DNA of 64,000 nucleotides from Serripes groenlandicus (lineage: Eukaryota > Mollusca > Bivalvia > Cardiida > Cardiidae): positions 9,934,724 to 9,998,723 of the forward strand of contig JASEVX010000010.1 of the NCBI GenBank assembly GCA_031761405.1. The letters run 5' to 3'. Of the stretch, positions 1 through 11,200 are shown piece after piece. The notes under the pieces were generated by a model. It did not search any database and was not told the DNA's origin. It saw only the letters and a list, made by a program, of their open reading frames with translations. The position numbers and the translations under genes are program-made. Position 1 is the stretch's first letter. Every line of letters starts with the position of its first letter.

Positions 1-104
1 TCTTTTACAATTAAATAACATCATTGTCTTTGGATGACCTTCACCATGACTTTTTGACCTTCTTGTCTAAACATTAGTAACCGTACATATAAGCACTGTT
101 GAGT

Positions 105-720
105 CTCATAAAAGGTTGAACCTGGATTCCTTTGATTCTTTGTACGATTTTTGTACCAGGAAACGATTCCTTGTAGGAATTTTGTACCAGGAAACCTGAT
201 AGGAAGTTTTAACCTATTTAAGTATCAAAAATCTTTTTGGATTTTGTAATGAGATTCCTTGTAGGATTTTTTCTATATTCCTTGTAGGATTTGTTCTATA
301 TTCCTTGTAGGATTTTGTAACTGGATTCCTTGTAGGTATTTAATCCAACTAGAAATCAAGAGTTTTGAAATATGCAAATGAGGTTTGATTTCCTGCTACT
401 AGGATTCCTGGTAGGAAAAAAGTAGAAGGAATCCAGCAGGAAAATGGCCCGAAATATGTAAATGAGGACAAAATCCCTGCAAGGATTTTTTATCAAATAT
501 TCCTACAGGATTCCTGTTAATCTAATTAACATATTTCGCTCCATTTTCCTGCTGGTTTCCTTGTAGGATTTAGAGCGATATTCCTGTATGAATCCTGTTA
601 TATTACGCCTGGACTGTTTCGTACGGAATGGGTCACCTCTTTGACATAGAGTTATATAGGTATAAACTTGGAACATCTTTTCTGAACAAAAAGGCCTCCA
701 TTGGTCACCTCTAAATTTTC
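105..720. repeat. Imperfect ATTCCTTGTAGGATTTTGT minisatellite with inverted section
   Basis: The unit ATTCCTTGTAGGATTTT(GT) recurs about seven times from 165 to 345. Related reversed copies (GGAATCCAGCAGGAAAATGG) appear near 418-448, and the + form returns at 520-600. The stretch 430-460 is the reverse complement of 525-560 around GAAATATG/CATATTTC, so a hairpin is possible. No gene is seen here. Confidence 0.6.
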
Positions 721-889
721 TCCCTCCAGTTCTAATTGACATCTTCGTGTTGCAGTGCTGTAAAAACCCAACTCATTCATTCTCAAACATAATGAAAGGC
801 ATAAAACTTTCATTCAGGTGAGTGATTAAGGGCACTCTTGTTTTTTATTTACCGACAAGGATGAATGATAATGCATTTTGCACATGTAT

Positions 890-1340
890 CTAAAGCAGTG
901 TTATGCTGCATTTATTTTTGGAATAAGGTGTCACTTTACAAAATAAGGCCATTAATTGTGACCTTGACTTGAAGTCAAATTTTGTCCTGTTATGTTTTAA
1001 CACCTGAAGATACACAACTTCATGTCCTTGACTGGGGGAGGGGGAATGGTTTTGGGTCTCACATGTCACTTTGACCCTAACCTTGACCTTGATGACTGAC
1101 CACACTTGAAGTAAATCCTTGGCAATGCTGTTACCTTTCACTCCTAAAGATATGAAACTTGATATGCAGATACATACCAAACTTGCATTTCATGAAGCAG
1201 ATTGGTAGTTCACTGTTTGTTACGCCTCATACCGGGAGAAAAGTAGCTGTAATTTTCTACAATGAGCTATATAACTTTAAGCATTTTTCGGTTGTGTGTG
1301 TATGACATTGCTATGACCTTGGACATACACAGAAAAGCGA
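890..1340. repeat. Degenerate dispersed repeat with GACCTTGAC motifs
   Basis: Motifs such as GTGACCTTGACTTGAAGTCA and CTAACCTTGACCTTGATGAC recur. They resemble the AAGGTCAAGGTCAC cores of the rolling-circle-like repeats farther along. No coding signal and no clear ends. Confidence 0.4.
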
Positions 1341-1594
1341 TTGCAAATGATGGATTCCCTACAATTCTCTTTCTTCTGTATCTCAGAAGATATGGAAAAA
1401 TTTAGAAATATGGGGCAAAATTGTCTAAATCTTTAAAGAACTGCAAAAATGTTTTGTTGGGAAGTAGGTTGGGAAAACAACAGGATGCTTCGAGATTCCG
1501 GCATATGATAGCATTTTTACACGAGAATTAGAATCCCATGGCGGAGAGGGAAGATCTTTTATCTAGTACACAGGGAACAAACTTGACATGGGGA

Positions 1595-1826
1595 TTAAAC
1601 CCTTTCCCTCATATAGATGCTTTACTCTTTCGCCTCTGCAGCAGACGATTTTTGAAAACATTGTGACAAAAGAAGAAATTGCTCAAAACGAGCAATTTCT
1701 CCTTTGGCCACAATGTTTTTAACTTTATTTAACAATCAAGTTACTTTTTATGAAGATTTTTCAGGTTTTTGTCACTACATTTTGAATTCGTCTGCTGCAG
1801 ATTTGTTGTATGTGGGAAAGGGTTAA
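1595..1826 (-). mobile_element. TTAA-MITE, full length (family definition)
   Basis: Both ends carry TTAA joined to inverted CCCTTTCCC(T/A)CAT. Inside lie a second inverted pair around GCAGCAGACGACTTT and a central palindrome GAGAAATTGCTC..GAGCAATTTCTC, so the whole 230-bp unit can fold on itself. It has no open frame of its own. TTAA target duplication plus CCC-initial ends is typical of piggyBac-type DNA transposons, so this is inferred to be a piggyBac-derived MITE. The autonomous partner is not in the window. Confidence 0.88.
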
Positions 1827-1990
1827 ACTCTTTCTCAGTTATGACAAATTTGCAGCAGAAGACTTTGGAAAGATCTCGACAAAAGTAGGTAAAAGTATGG
1901 AAAATCTTTATAAATGAAAGTATGATCATTGAAACATTATTGAACATTGTAGCAAAAGAGGTTTGCTGCATTACGCGTCTGCAGGTTAAC
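1823..1990. mobile_element. Degenerate TTAA-MITE sharing TTAA with the previous copy
   Basis: It begins at the same TTAA that ends the 1595-1826 copy. It keeps GCAGCAGAAGACTTT and TGAAAGTATGATCATTGAA, but its right half is shortened to about 60 bases. Confidence 0.6.
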
Positions 1991-2120
1991 CATTTTCATG
2001 ATGTAATATTTGTTACAAGTGACTTCAGGCTTTGAAAACATATGGCATGTCTCTGTAGAATTGGTAACTGTGTTATATAATATTATGGTGAAAAAAAAAG
2101 AGGCCAACAGATAAATTTCT

Positions 2121-2282
2121 CATCTAAACTATTTCTCATGATGAGCAATTTCACCTTTGGCCACAATGTTTTCAACTTTATTTAACAATAAAGCTATATC
2201 TTTTATGGAGATTTTTCAGGTTTTTATCACTATGTTTTCAAAGTCGTCTGCTGCAGATTTGTTGTATGTGGGAAAGGGTTAA
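2121..2282 (-). mobile_element. TTAA-MITE, right part
   Basis: The central hairpin, GTCGTCTGCTGCAG and the end GGGAAAGGGTTAA are present. The left terminus is missing. Confidence 0.65.
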
Positions 2283-2409
2283 TCTATTTCGCATGCAGAC
2301 TCATATAATTATGCAGCAGAGAATTTTTGAAAATACTTTTTCAGAAAGATTAATTCCTCACATTCAGTGAGTTTTCCTTTTGCCACTATGCTTTTGTTTC
2401 TATTTATTG

Positions 2410-2630
2410 TTATTTGGATTCCGCTGTGTTATAGTGGTTGGAACTGGGTGTCCCGGGTTCGATCCCCAGTTGTGGCACAACGGTCATGGTGGAGTGCCCT
2501 TGGGCAAGGCACATTTTCTAGCCTAGTAATGGTTTGTTTACCTAGGGATCATGGGTAAGTGAACTGTGGCCATGATATAACTGAAATAATGTTGAAAACG
2601 GCGTTAAACTCCAATAAAAAAAAAAAAAGA
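2410..2630 (+). mobile_element. tRNA-derived SINE
   Basis: The tRNA-like head carries a box B (GGTTCGATCCC) near 2456. A conserved body follows (GTGCCCTTGGGCAAGGCACA), then the shared tail AACGGCGTTAAACTCCAAT and an A-run. It is related to the reversed copy near 4790-4990. Confidence 0.75.
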
Positions 2631-3486
2631 ATGACTGCTAAGTGTATCCGATCGAATATACCCATTATGTATTTCTTGATATGTAGGGTGTGTAATATGA
2701 CATGACCGATTCACTATTTCTGTATTCATCTGCGAATGTTTACATTTAAATGGTTAAGAACGTGTATCAGCTAGTTAAACAAAATTAAACGTCACGATAG
2801 ATGGACGAGGCAAATGGACCATTATCGGTCATAACATTTTTTTTGTGTGTGATTAGTTAACAGTTTATTAAGAATTACATGTTGGGACTATTTTCTGATT
2901 GCGAAAACACGATTTTCTTTTTGTATTTCGTCATGTGATAAAAAGAATCTGATATTCGTTGTCATTTCATAAAGTTTTATTAAACTCGTCCAAGAAATTA
3001 TTTATTAAGCTATTATTTATTAAGCTCGCTAAAGGCTGCTTAATAACAAATTTCAGGAACTCGTTTAATAAAACTGTATATGAAATGACAACTCATATTA
3101 GATCCTTTTATATATTTAGTGCAGATAAATTCTAACTCATCAGCTGCAGATTTGGTGTGTAAATGCAAAGACTTGAAAGAGATTCTAATTTCATATATTA
3201 TTTTTCTATGAAGTAAAAAGACAACAACAAAATGATATATATTGCTTCCAAAACCACATGGTAATTAAAATGACATTAATGGAATAAATGAAGGTTTGAA
3301 CAAATCCTGGAGACCTTTTGGAAAAATAATCCAGGATTTTTTGTGAGCCTCCTATGATATTAAATGTGTATTAATAACATGTTATACTAAGTTTCTGCTT
3401 TGTAAAATTACAGACGGATAATATGCGCCTAATTGCATATGTGGGTATTTTTGGAGGCACCTGAGAAAACATTAACCCTTAATGTA
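2631..3486. other. AT-rich intronic sequence, nothing recognised
   Basis: No open frame, tRNA or clear repeat unit was found. TATTTATTAAGC is directly repeated near 3000-3025. TGTCATTTCATA near 2970 and its inverse TATGAAATGACA near 3080 could form a weak stem. Confidence 0.4.
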
Positions 3487-3718
3487 TTAACCCTTTCCCT
3501 CATACAATTCTGCAGCAGACGACTTTGAACTTATTTTGTCAAAAAATAGAAAATCTCTATATTTGAATGGATATATAACACTATGACTAAAAGTGGAAAA
3601 CATTGTGGCAAAAGGAGAAATTGCTTGTTTTAAGCAATTTCTTCTTTTGTCACTATGTTTTCAAAAAGCCGTCTGCTGCAGTGGCATCAGAAAGCGTATA
3701 AATGAGGGAAAGGGTTAA
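3487..3718 (+). mobile_element. TTAA-MITE, full length
   Basis: TTAACCCTTTCCCTCATAC at the left and GAGGGAAAGGGTTAA at the right, 232 bp, with an intact central palindrome. Confidence 0.88.
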
Positions 3719-3936
3719 ATACAAAGGAAAAGGGGTATATAGATTATGTGAATAGATGTAGGAAAGTATCAAGAGTTCACCAATGGAGTAATAAGTCTGT
3801 TTTACTGCTGTTTTTATATCTCACCTGAATCACAGAGAATCATGTAGAGATGTGCATTTAATGGCATTCAAATGCTTTATTACTTCTCTGAAATTTACTT
3901 CTGTTGTAATGTTATACATTCCCTGGCCTTTATCCA

Positions 3937-4052
3937 TTAATCTCTTCCAACTTGATTACTTTTTTCACTTTATTAAATAGGATTTTCCATGTTTTTGTCC
4001 ATGCAATTTCCAAGACGTCTGCTGCAGATTTGTTATATGTCCGCAAGGGTTT
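3937..4052. mobile_element. TTAA-MITE fragment
   Basis: It keeps GATTTTCCATGTTTTTGTCC and GTCTGCTGCAGATTTGTTAT. Both ends are degraded. Confidence 0.45.
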
Positions 4053-4205
4053 GAATGGCATACAAATGTTTAATAACCTCTCTGAAATCTACTTCTTTTC
4101 TAATGCTTTTACTTTTCCCTGTCTAAAACTGTATTACCCTAATACTGACACTTGCCCCATTGTGTTGCACCTGCAGCAGATGACTTATAACAACACTGAC
4201 AACAT

Positions 4206-4380
4206 AAAACAGCTCTTTTTCTCACAATATCTCTCTAAAAGTCCATCCAAACCCTATGATGTGTGTACTCAAAAGAAATGTCTCATAGAGACAATTCTTT
4301 TAAGTACCAACAACATAGGGTTAGAGGGTCAATAAAAGACTTTAGAACAATTGTAAAACGCCCCTTATTTAACGCTCTGT
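4206..4380. mobile_element. Palindromic MITE of the AACCCTATG..CATAGGGTT family
   Basis: The inner palindrome pairs AACCCTATGATGTGTGTACTC with its inverse around AGACAATT. The outer right end resembles AAACGCCCCTTATTTAACGCTCTG. Two other copies lie at about 6770-6955 and 46663-46825. Confidence 0.55.
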
Positions 4381-4394
4381 TGTGAGGATAAGAC

Positions 4395-4530
4395 GATCAT
4401 ACTGCCCCTATTATAAAATTATATCTAGGATTATTTAGCTACAAGTTATACATGAAAGATCAGCACAGACAAAAATTGGACTACACTTACGGTACAGGCT
4501 GATCTTGGTACACAGCTAAGGAACTTTTTT
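4395..4530. repeat. Dispersed repeat with GATCAGC..GCTGATC stem
   Basis: AAGATCAGCACAGACAAAAA and the following ATTGGACTACACTTA are shared with 40640-40690. The ends GATCAGC and GCTGATC are inverted, which allows a short hairpin. Confidence 0.45.
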
Positions 4531-4774
4531 ATTTTAATGTACAAAATGCAACAGGATAATGCCTATTTAGAAATATTGACATCACATGTTCATAAAAGAC
4601 AAAAATACATGAATAAAGACCAAAAAAAGTATTAAATTACAACTGAAGAAAGATTTAGTAGTCAATACTTTGGAAAATATCTGATGCAAGTATTGAATAT
4701 ACTGAGTCGAAAATATTACAAAAGGAGAAAGGATAATTTCTTTTGCAGGAATGTTTTCAAATGAATGAATGAAT

Positions 4775-4992
4775 GTATATTGTTTTATGGCGCATCGACA
4801 GCTAAGGTCATTTAGCGCGCAATTAAATTTAATTATTCATGATCCCTGGGTAAACAAACCAGTACTAGGCTAGAAAATGTGCCTTGCCCAAGGGCACTCC
4901 ACCTTGACCGTAGTGCCGCAACTGGGGATTGAACCCGGGACACCCGGTTTCGAAATCCCCGAGGCTAACCACTCGACCATAGCGGATTCCAG
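4775..4992 (-). mobile_element. tRNA-derived SINE (antisense)
   Basis: Read on the minus strand it starts GCTATGGTCGAGTGGTTAGC (box A), has box B GGTTCAATCCC, then GTGCCCTTGGGCAAGGCACA. The head is Ser/Leu-tRNA-like. The body matches the 2410 copy. Confidence 0.75.
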
Positions 4993-5086
4993 GAATGTTT
5001 TCAAAAGTCATAAACTGCAAAATGATGCGTCAAATTTGTACTAATGTTGGGTAAGTGTTAAATTTGAACTTGTATTATAATTACAG

Positions 5087-5258
5087 ATGTAGGCGAGGTG
5101 GATGGTCTGACTGTGGACTGGGTGTCCAACCACATCTACTGGACAGACAACATCAAACTGACCATAGAGATAGCCAATTATGATGGGTCTGGCCGCAGGA
5201 TCCTCATCAATTCCAAACTCAAAAGACCCAAATCAATTGTTGCTGCACCAATATTTGG
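5087..5258 (+). CDS. LRP exon a: YWTD propeller 1, blade with IYWTD
   Basis: The exon follows TTACAG and ends before GTAAGT; it enters in phase 1 and leaves in phase 2. It encodes DGLTVDWVSNHIYWTD, then a strand ending NYDGSGRRILI, the classic YWTD-blade pattern with a LDG-like turn. It is the first exon visible. Its upstream partner must end with one base (probably G) and is not found in 1-5086. Confidence 0.92.
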
Positions 5259-8200
5259 GTAAGTGCCATTTCATCCATTCTTAAGTGCCCTTCTAATGGT
5301 AAAGGACAATTTTAACTCCCTTTCCCGCTTGCATTATGACGTGTTTGCATCAGACAACCTTTGAAAAGAGTGGCAGAAGTGCGAAAGTGCAATTAATGAG
5401 AAATTTCTCTTGTTCAGTTGCCCTCAATGTGTTCTTTTCTTTTATACATAATTTCCATATTTTTGCCCAGATGTTTTTAAAGTCACCGGATGCAGATTTA
5501 TTGTATACAGGAAAAGGTCAAATCCGCAGCAGACAACTTTGAAATTGTCAAGTTCAAAATATAGAAAATCTCTGTTGATTGATTGATTGGGGTTTAACGC
5601 CGTTTTTAACAATTTCTCAGTTATATCACGGCGGCCAGTTCACCTACTCATGCATTTCCTGGTTTTCTCACACCAGTACTTCACACAACAATCTTCCCAA
5701 GCAACTGGCTGCTTTTCCACATAGACTTAGCCCATTGGTGGAAGACGAATGACGCATGTCTCATTGACTTTTGTCAATCATCGGAAAGAAAGTTGGCCGA
5801 GCCGGGATTCGAACTCACAACCCCTGGATTGACAGCCCACGTCGCTACCGACTGAGCTACCGGGGCTCTGTAAAGGATAGTATGATTATTGAATAGAGTT
5901 GAAATCATTGTGGCAAATGGAGAAATGGCTCATCATGAGCAATTTCTCCTTTTGCCACAACGATTTCAAAAGTCTCCTGCTGCAGAGGCGTCAGAAAGCG
6001 TCTATATGTGGGAAAGGGTGAAGGAATCGTGAGTTAACAAAATATGGATTTCAATGATTACAAGTTGATGATCTCTAATTCTAAGAATCTTTATTCAATT
6101 ATCACTAAAACTTAAGTCACATTGTGTATAGGTGGACATAAAGGTGTTTCATATTTTTGTCTCAGGTTAGTAAAATCATCTGCTGCAATTTTGTTGTTAT
6201 GTTTGAAAGGTTAAAGCAGTCTATAGGAGTCAAAGCATCAATTTATTAGCAATACTGAACCTTGCTCTTCAATCATTATTAGCCAAACAACCAATTAACA
6301 AATCAATTAGGCTAATGTTTATTGACATGAAGATGTGGAGCTTGGAACCTATAATATTCCAGGTATTTATTGCCATGCTAATTTGTTAGCTGGTGCCCAT
6401 TTCATAGCCCATAGATCATTGTTGTAAAAAATACAGGGAAACACCTGGGTGCGAAATGATGACCATGTACTAAAAATCAAAACATTGTATTTAACCCTTT
6501 CCCTCATACGACAATTCTGCAACAGACGACTTTGAACATATTTTGTCAAAAGATAGAAAATCTCTATAATTAAATAAATAACCCGTGACTAAAAGTGGAA
6601 AACATTGTGGCAAAAGGAGAAATTGCTTGTTTTGAGCAATTTCTTCTTTTGTCACTATGTTTTCAAAAAGCTGTCTGCTTCAGAGGCGTCAGAAAGCATC
6701 TATATGAGGGAAAGGGGTTAACACGGACAACTGTTTTGCTTGAAGCCATCACTCTTGCAGAGGACTAGATAAGAGGGAGTGAACAGGTCTTTGCCCCACA
6801 ATATTTCTCTTATAACTCAACCAAATCCTATGTTGTGGGTACTCAAAGGAGTTGTCTCACTGAGACGATTCTTTTGAGTACCCACAGCATAGGGTTTAGA
6901 TGTCAAATAAAGGATTTTAGAACATGAAAAATGCTCCTTATCTAGAGCTCTGCTCTTGTCAAGTTTGATTATTATATGTATTGCATTTATTCCAGGTATT
7001 TATTCTGGGTAGACCAAAGAAGTAAGCGTATAGAGAGGTCCTGGCTTGATGGGACACACAGACGGACCATCATCAAGTCATCCAACTACTTCCCTAATCA
7101 GATGGATATAAGTCATGAGCATGAGTAAGAATTTCTTTAACCCATTCTCATATACAACAAATCTGCAGCAGACGTCTTTGAAATATTATATCCAAATATT
7201 GGTTGAATTTCTATAAATAAAAGAACTGTAACGTGCACCGGGTCCTTCACGGAGTTAAGCCACTGCAGGTCACCCATCCAGGCATTAACTGTGATGTATG
7301 TTGCTTAACTTTGTAAAAAAGGCATCCACTCTACCAACGTCACTATAAATCAAAGCGCCAATGGCACTGTAGTGGCGATCGTATGGAAAATCCTGCAAAG
7401 TAACAAGCAGTATATCGGTGTAGGGCTTGCGATGACTCTGGTGCGGGTATATTTGAGAATGTATCAACCCTGCATCTTTTGACAGTAGAATAATGTTAGT
7501 TTGCCAGAATGTTGTCTTGGTGATTATTTAGTTACGTTCTGAAATTGGTCATGATGTGTTCAAAATAAGGCCATTCCAAAGTTATGAAAAATCTAGTTGG
7601 TATTCGATAGACTACCGTTTTAGCTCATTAGAATGACTATTTGTAATCTAAATTGTTTGGGTAATCACATGTTTATCACCAGGTCGTTAGGCCATATTAA
7701 GATAAAATATATTTTACACTTTAGAAATGACTAAAGAAAGGAGAGAAAACAGTATCCATTAGTTTGGTGTTTGTTTCAATTATGTCCGATATTAAACAGG
7801 TCTGTTCAATTTAGTCCCTTCACATTGCATGATTGAGGGTTGTCACAGTGTATTTATATGTCTCTGAGGTTGTTAAACTGCTTCGAATAATGTGAGTGCA
7901 AAAACAAACACAAAACATGCTCCAAAAGCACAATTTCACTATTTGCCAAACTGTTTAATTTATGAAAATATAGGCATATATTATAATGCTAGATCTTCAA
8001 ACTCAATTAGGCTACACTGTCAGCATTGATTGCTAATTGACTCTAGAACGTGCAGACGTGTATACATAACGTGTGTACACACTGCCATCGTGTGTCCTTT
8101 AAACCTTTGTAAACCAGTCTTATTATCTAGACGCTTTCATATATTTAAACAAGTACAAAATAAAGCGTTTATAATATTGAGATTTACAAGCTTTTCTGGT

Positions 8201-11200
8201 TTTTGGTCTCGCGAGCTATTTATAGAACCTTTTGGAATTTCCAGATTTGAGTATCACCAGAGTTGTCGTTATTTGCAAGGCAGAACGCGCAATGATATTT
8301 ATTATCTGCCAAATCATGACGAAGATAATCAGAGTACAACCAACTCCTGCCGAATCAGGTTAAAGGTCAAAAGGTTACGGTTGACTACAGTAAAAATAAA
8401 ACGAGGCACAGGAGTATCATGATACTCTGCATAGCGTACCCAAGACGCCCGATGATATTTATTATCTGCCGAAACATGAAGAAAGATAATATGTAAATAG
8501 TTTAACTCTATTTAGATATTTTCTCGATAAATCTCAAATATTAGTACCAATCCGGTATCAAAGTAGCACTAACATTATCATTATTAATCGTGTGCCTGCA
8601 TCACTGATGGAACTATATATATATATGGCGGTTTAACGGAAGTGAGTAAATTGCCTTTGCAGAAATATCCAACCGATTGTTCAAATACGACTATATAATT
8701 TTTTTTTCGTTGTTGTTGTTTTGGTAGCACTGTGGCGATTGTCAACCAATCGCCACAAAAACGGCTTCCACAGTAATTTAAGGCTGTAGAATAGTGCTAT
8801 GTGTACATTATACCCCAATTTTGAAAGCATATATATAGGCAAAAATATGTAAAAATCTCTATGATGTTACACCATTGTGCTTTTAAAAATAAGACGGTCA
8901 GGATTACAAATGGGTTTCTAAGAACCAATATGTTAGAGTCAACTGGTGAATTTCTATAAAACACCTTTTTCCTGTCAGACAAATTAGTCACCTTAATTAA
9001 GTCAAAAGCTTCAATGTTTTCTCTCCAAGAATCAACGTTCGATAAAAGATCTGCATTAGTAGTTCAGAAAAACCCTTATATTGATAGCCTAGGAATTGTT
9101 TTTCTGGAAAGAAAATACGGTGAAAAAAAAAAGAAAATTGAAGAGCAGGAGTTCTTTCTCCATTTTACCTGATTTTAGTAATTTGCCATAGGGAGTAAAA
9201 AATATCTTGTGCAATTTATCTGGAAAATATTAATACCCTCTGCAACTTATAACAAATCTGTAGCAGACGACTTGGAAATCATTTAGTCAATATATGGAAA
9301 CTCTCTAAACTGAATGAAAGGACAATGATTGAGTTAAGATGAAGACATTGTTGAAAAAGGAGAAATTGCTCATATTATGAGCAATTTCTCCCTTTGCTAC
9401 ACAATGTTTTCAAACGCCATCTGCTGGCACTCAGAGGTGTCAGGAAAAAAGCATCTGCAAGAAGGAAAGATTTAATAACTTGTAAAAGGTTAGACCTGTC
9501 CTAGAACTAGATGAGTCACTTCTCCTCCTATTGATTTTAACACTTTCCAACATAAAACAAATCAGCAGAAGAAAACTTTATAATCCTCTCCCTCATACAG
9601 ACGCTTTCTGATGCCTCTGAAGCAGACGACTTTTGAAAACATTGTGGCCAAAAAAGAAATTGCTCATGATGAGCTTTTAGTCTTTGGTTATCCATTTAAT
9701 TATAGAGATTTTCCAATTTTTGACAAAAATGTTCAAAGTCGTCTGCCTCATATTTCTTGTATGAGGGAAAGGGTTAAATATTCAGGCCATAATATGGATT
9801 ACCTTTATAAATGAAAGCATTATCATTGAATAGAATTGAACATATGAGGCAAAAGAAGAAATTGCTCATGCTTGACCAATTTTATCTTTTGCCAAAATTA
9901 ATGTCATTAAAATGCATTGGCATGTGGGATCAAATAATTAACACATGACACTATTTGTTGTCTTCTATATGACACAGTTCTAAACAATAATGTAACAGGA
10001 CAGAATGATGCCCCTTTATTAGTGTTAACCCTTTCCCTCATACGACAATTCTGCAGCAGACGACTTTGAACGTATTTTGTCAAAACATAGAAAATCTCCA
10101 TAATTGAATGGATAATTATAACCTATGACTAAAAGTGGAAAACATCGTGGCAAAAGGAGAAATTGCATGTTTTGTGCAGTTTCTTCTTGTGTCATTATGT
10201 TTTCAAAAAGCTGTCTGCTGCAGAGGCGTCAGAAAGCGTCTATATGAGGGAAAGGGTTAAACTATTGAAATATTGATGGATTCTATCAACGGTGTATACA
10301 TTTAATTAAGTTAAAACTAGTCTTCTTTCCTCAGAAATTCAATTTTGGAAGTCAGTTTGGACGTAACATTCCAAAATAGCTTAATGTCATTGAAATTATA
10401 CAAATATTCCATTGAACTCATTTTTTTTGTATTTAAGTTATTTATGCCACTTTCAACCTTTCAATACTTCATATAATCACTGAGTTTCCTTGGTAATACT
10501 TTAACCAGTAACTGCTAATAAGTCTATCATGACATCAGTGTTTAACCCTTATCCTGATACAACAATTCTGCAGCAGACGACTTTGAACGTATTTTGTCAA
10601 ACCATAGAAAATCTCTATAATTGACAGGATAACCTATGACGTAAAGTGAAAAACATTGTGGCAAAAGGATAAATTGCACGTTCTGTGCAATTTCTTCTTT
10701 TGTCACTATGTTTTCAAAAAGCCGTCTGCTGTAGAGGCGTCAGAAAGCGTCTATATGAGGGAAAGGGTTAAATTATCCCTGCAACACTGAGTGCCATGCA
10801 AGGTCAGGGAAGACACTATAACCATATTTAACCCTTTCCCACATATAGACGCTTTCTGCACCTCTGCAGCAGACGAGTTTTGTTAACATTGTGACTAAAA
10901 GAGAAATTGCTCAAAACAAGCAATTTCTCCTTTTGCCACATGTAGTGTTTAAAACTTCATTCAATTTTTGTGGCGATTGGTTGACAATCGCCACAGTGCT
11001 ACCAAAACAACAACAACGAAAAAAAAATTATATAGTCGTATTTGAACAATCGGTTGGATATTTCTGCAAAGGCAATTTACTCACTTCCGTTAAACCGCCA
11101 TATATATATATAGTTCCATCAGTGATGCAGGCACACGATTAATAATGATAATGTTAGTGCTACTTTGATACCGGATTGGTACTAATATTTGAGATTTATC

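Noticed and set aside
1..5086. Search for the LRP exon preceding 5087
   Set aside because: No phase-1 exon with EGF or YWTD features was found. The previous exon probably lies upstream of the window.
7233..7320. Possible 5S rRNA-derived segment
   Set aside because: Only loose similarity around CACCCATCCAGG. The internal control region cannot be followed.
8030..8422. 130-codon open frame, identical at 11304-11696 on the other strand
   Set aside because: It lies in the 1414-bp inverted pair, so identity reflects copy age. It has no known domain, and its composition is not protein-like.
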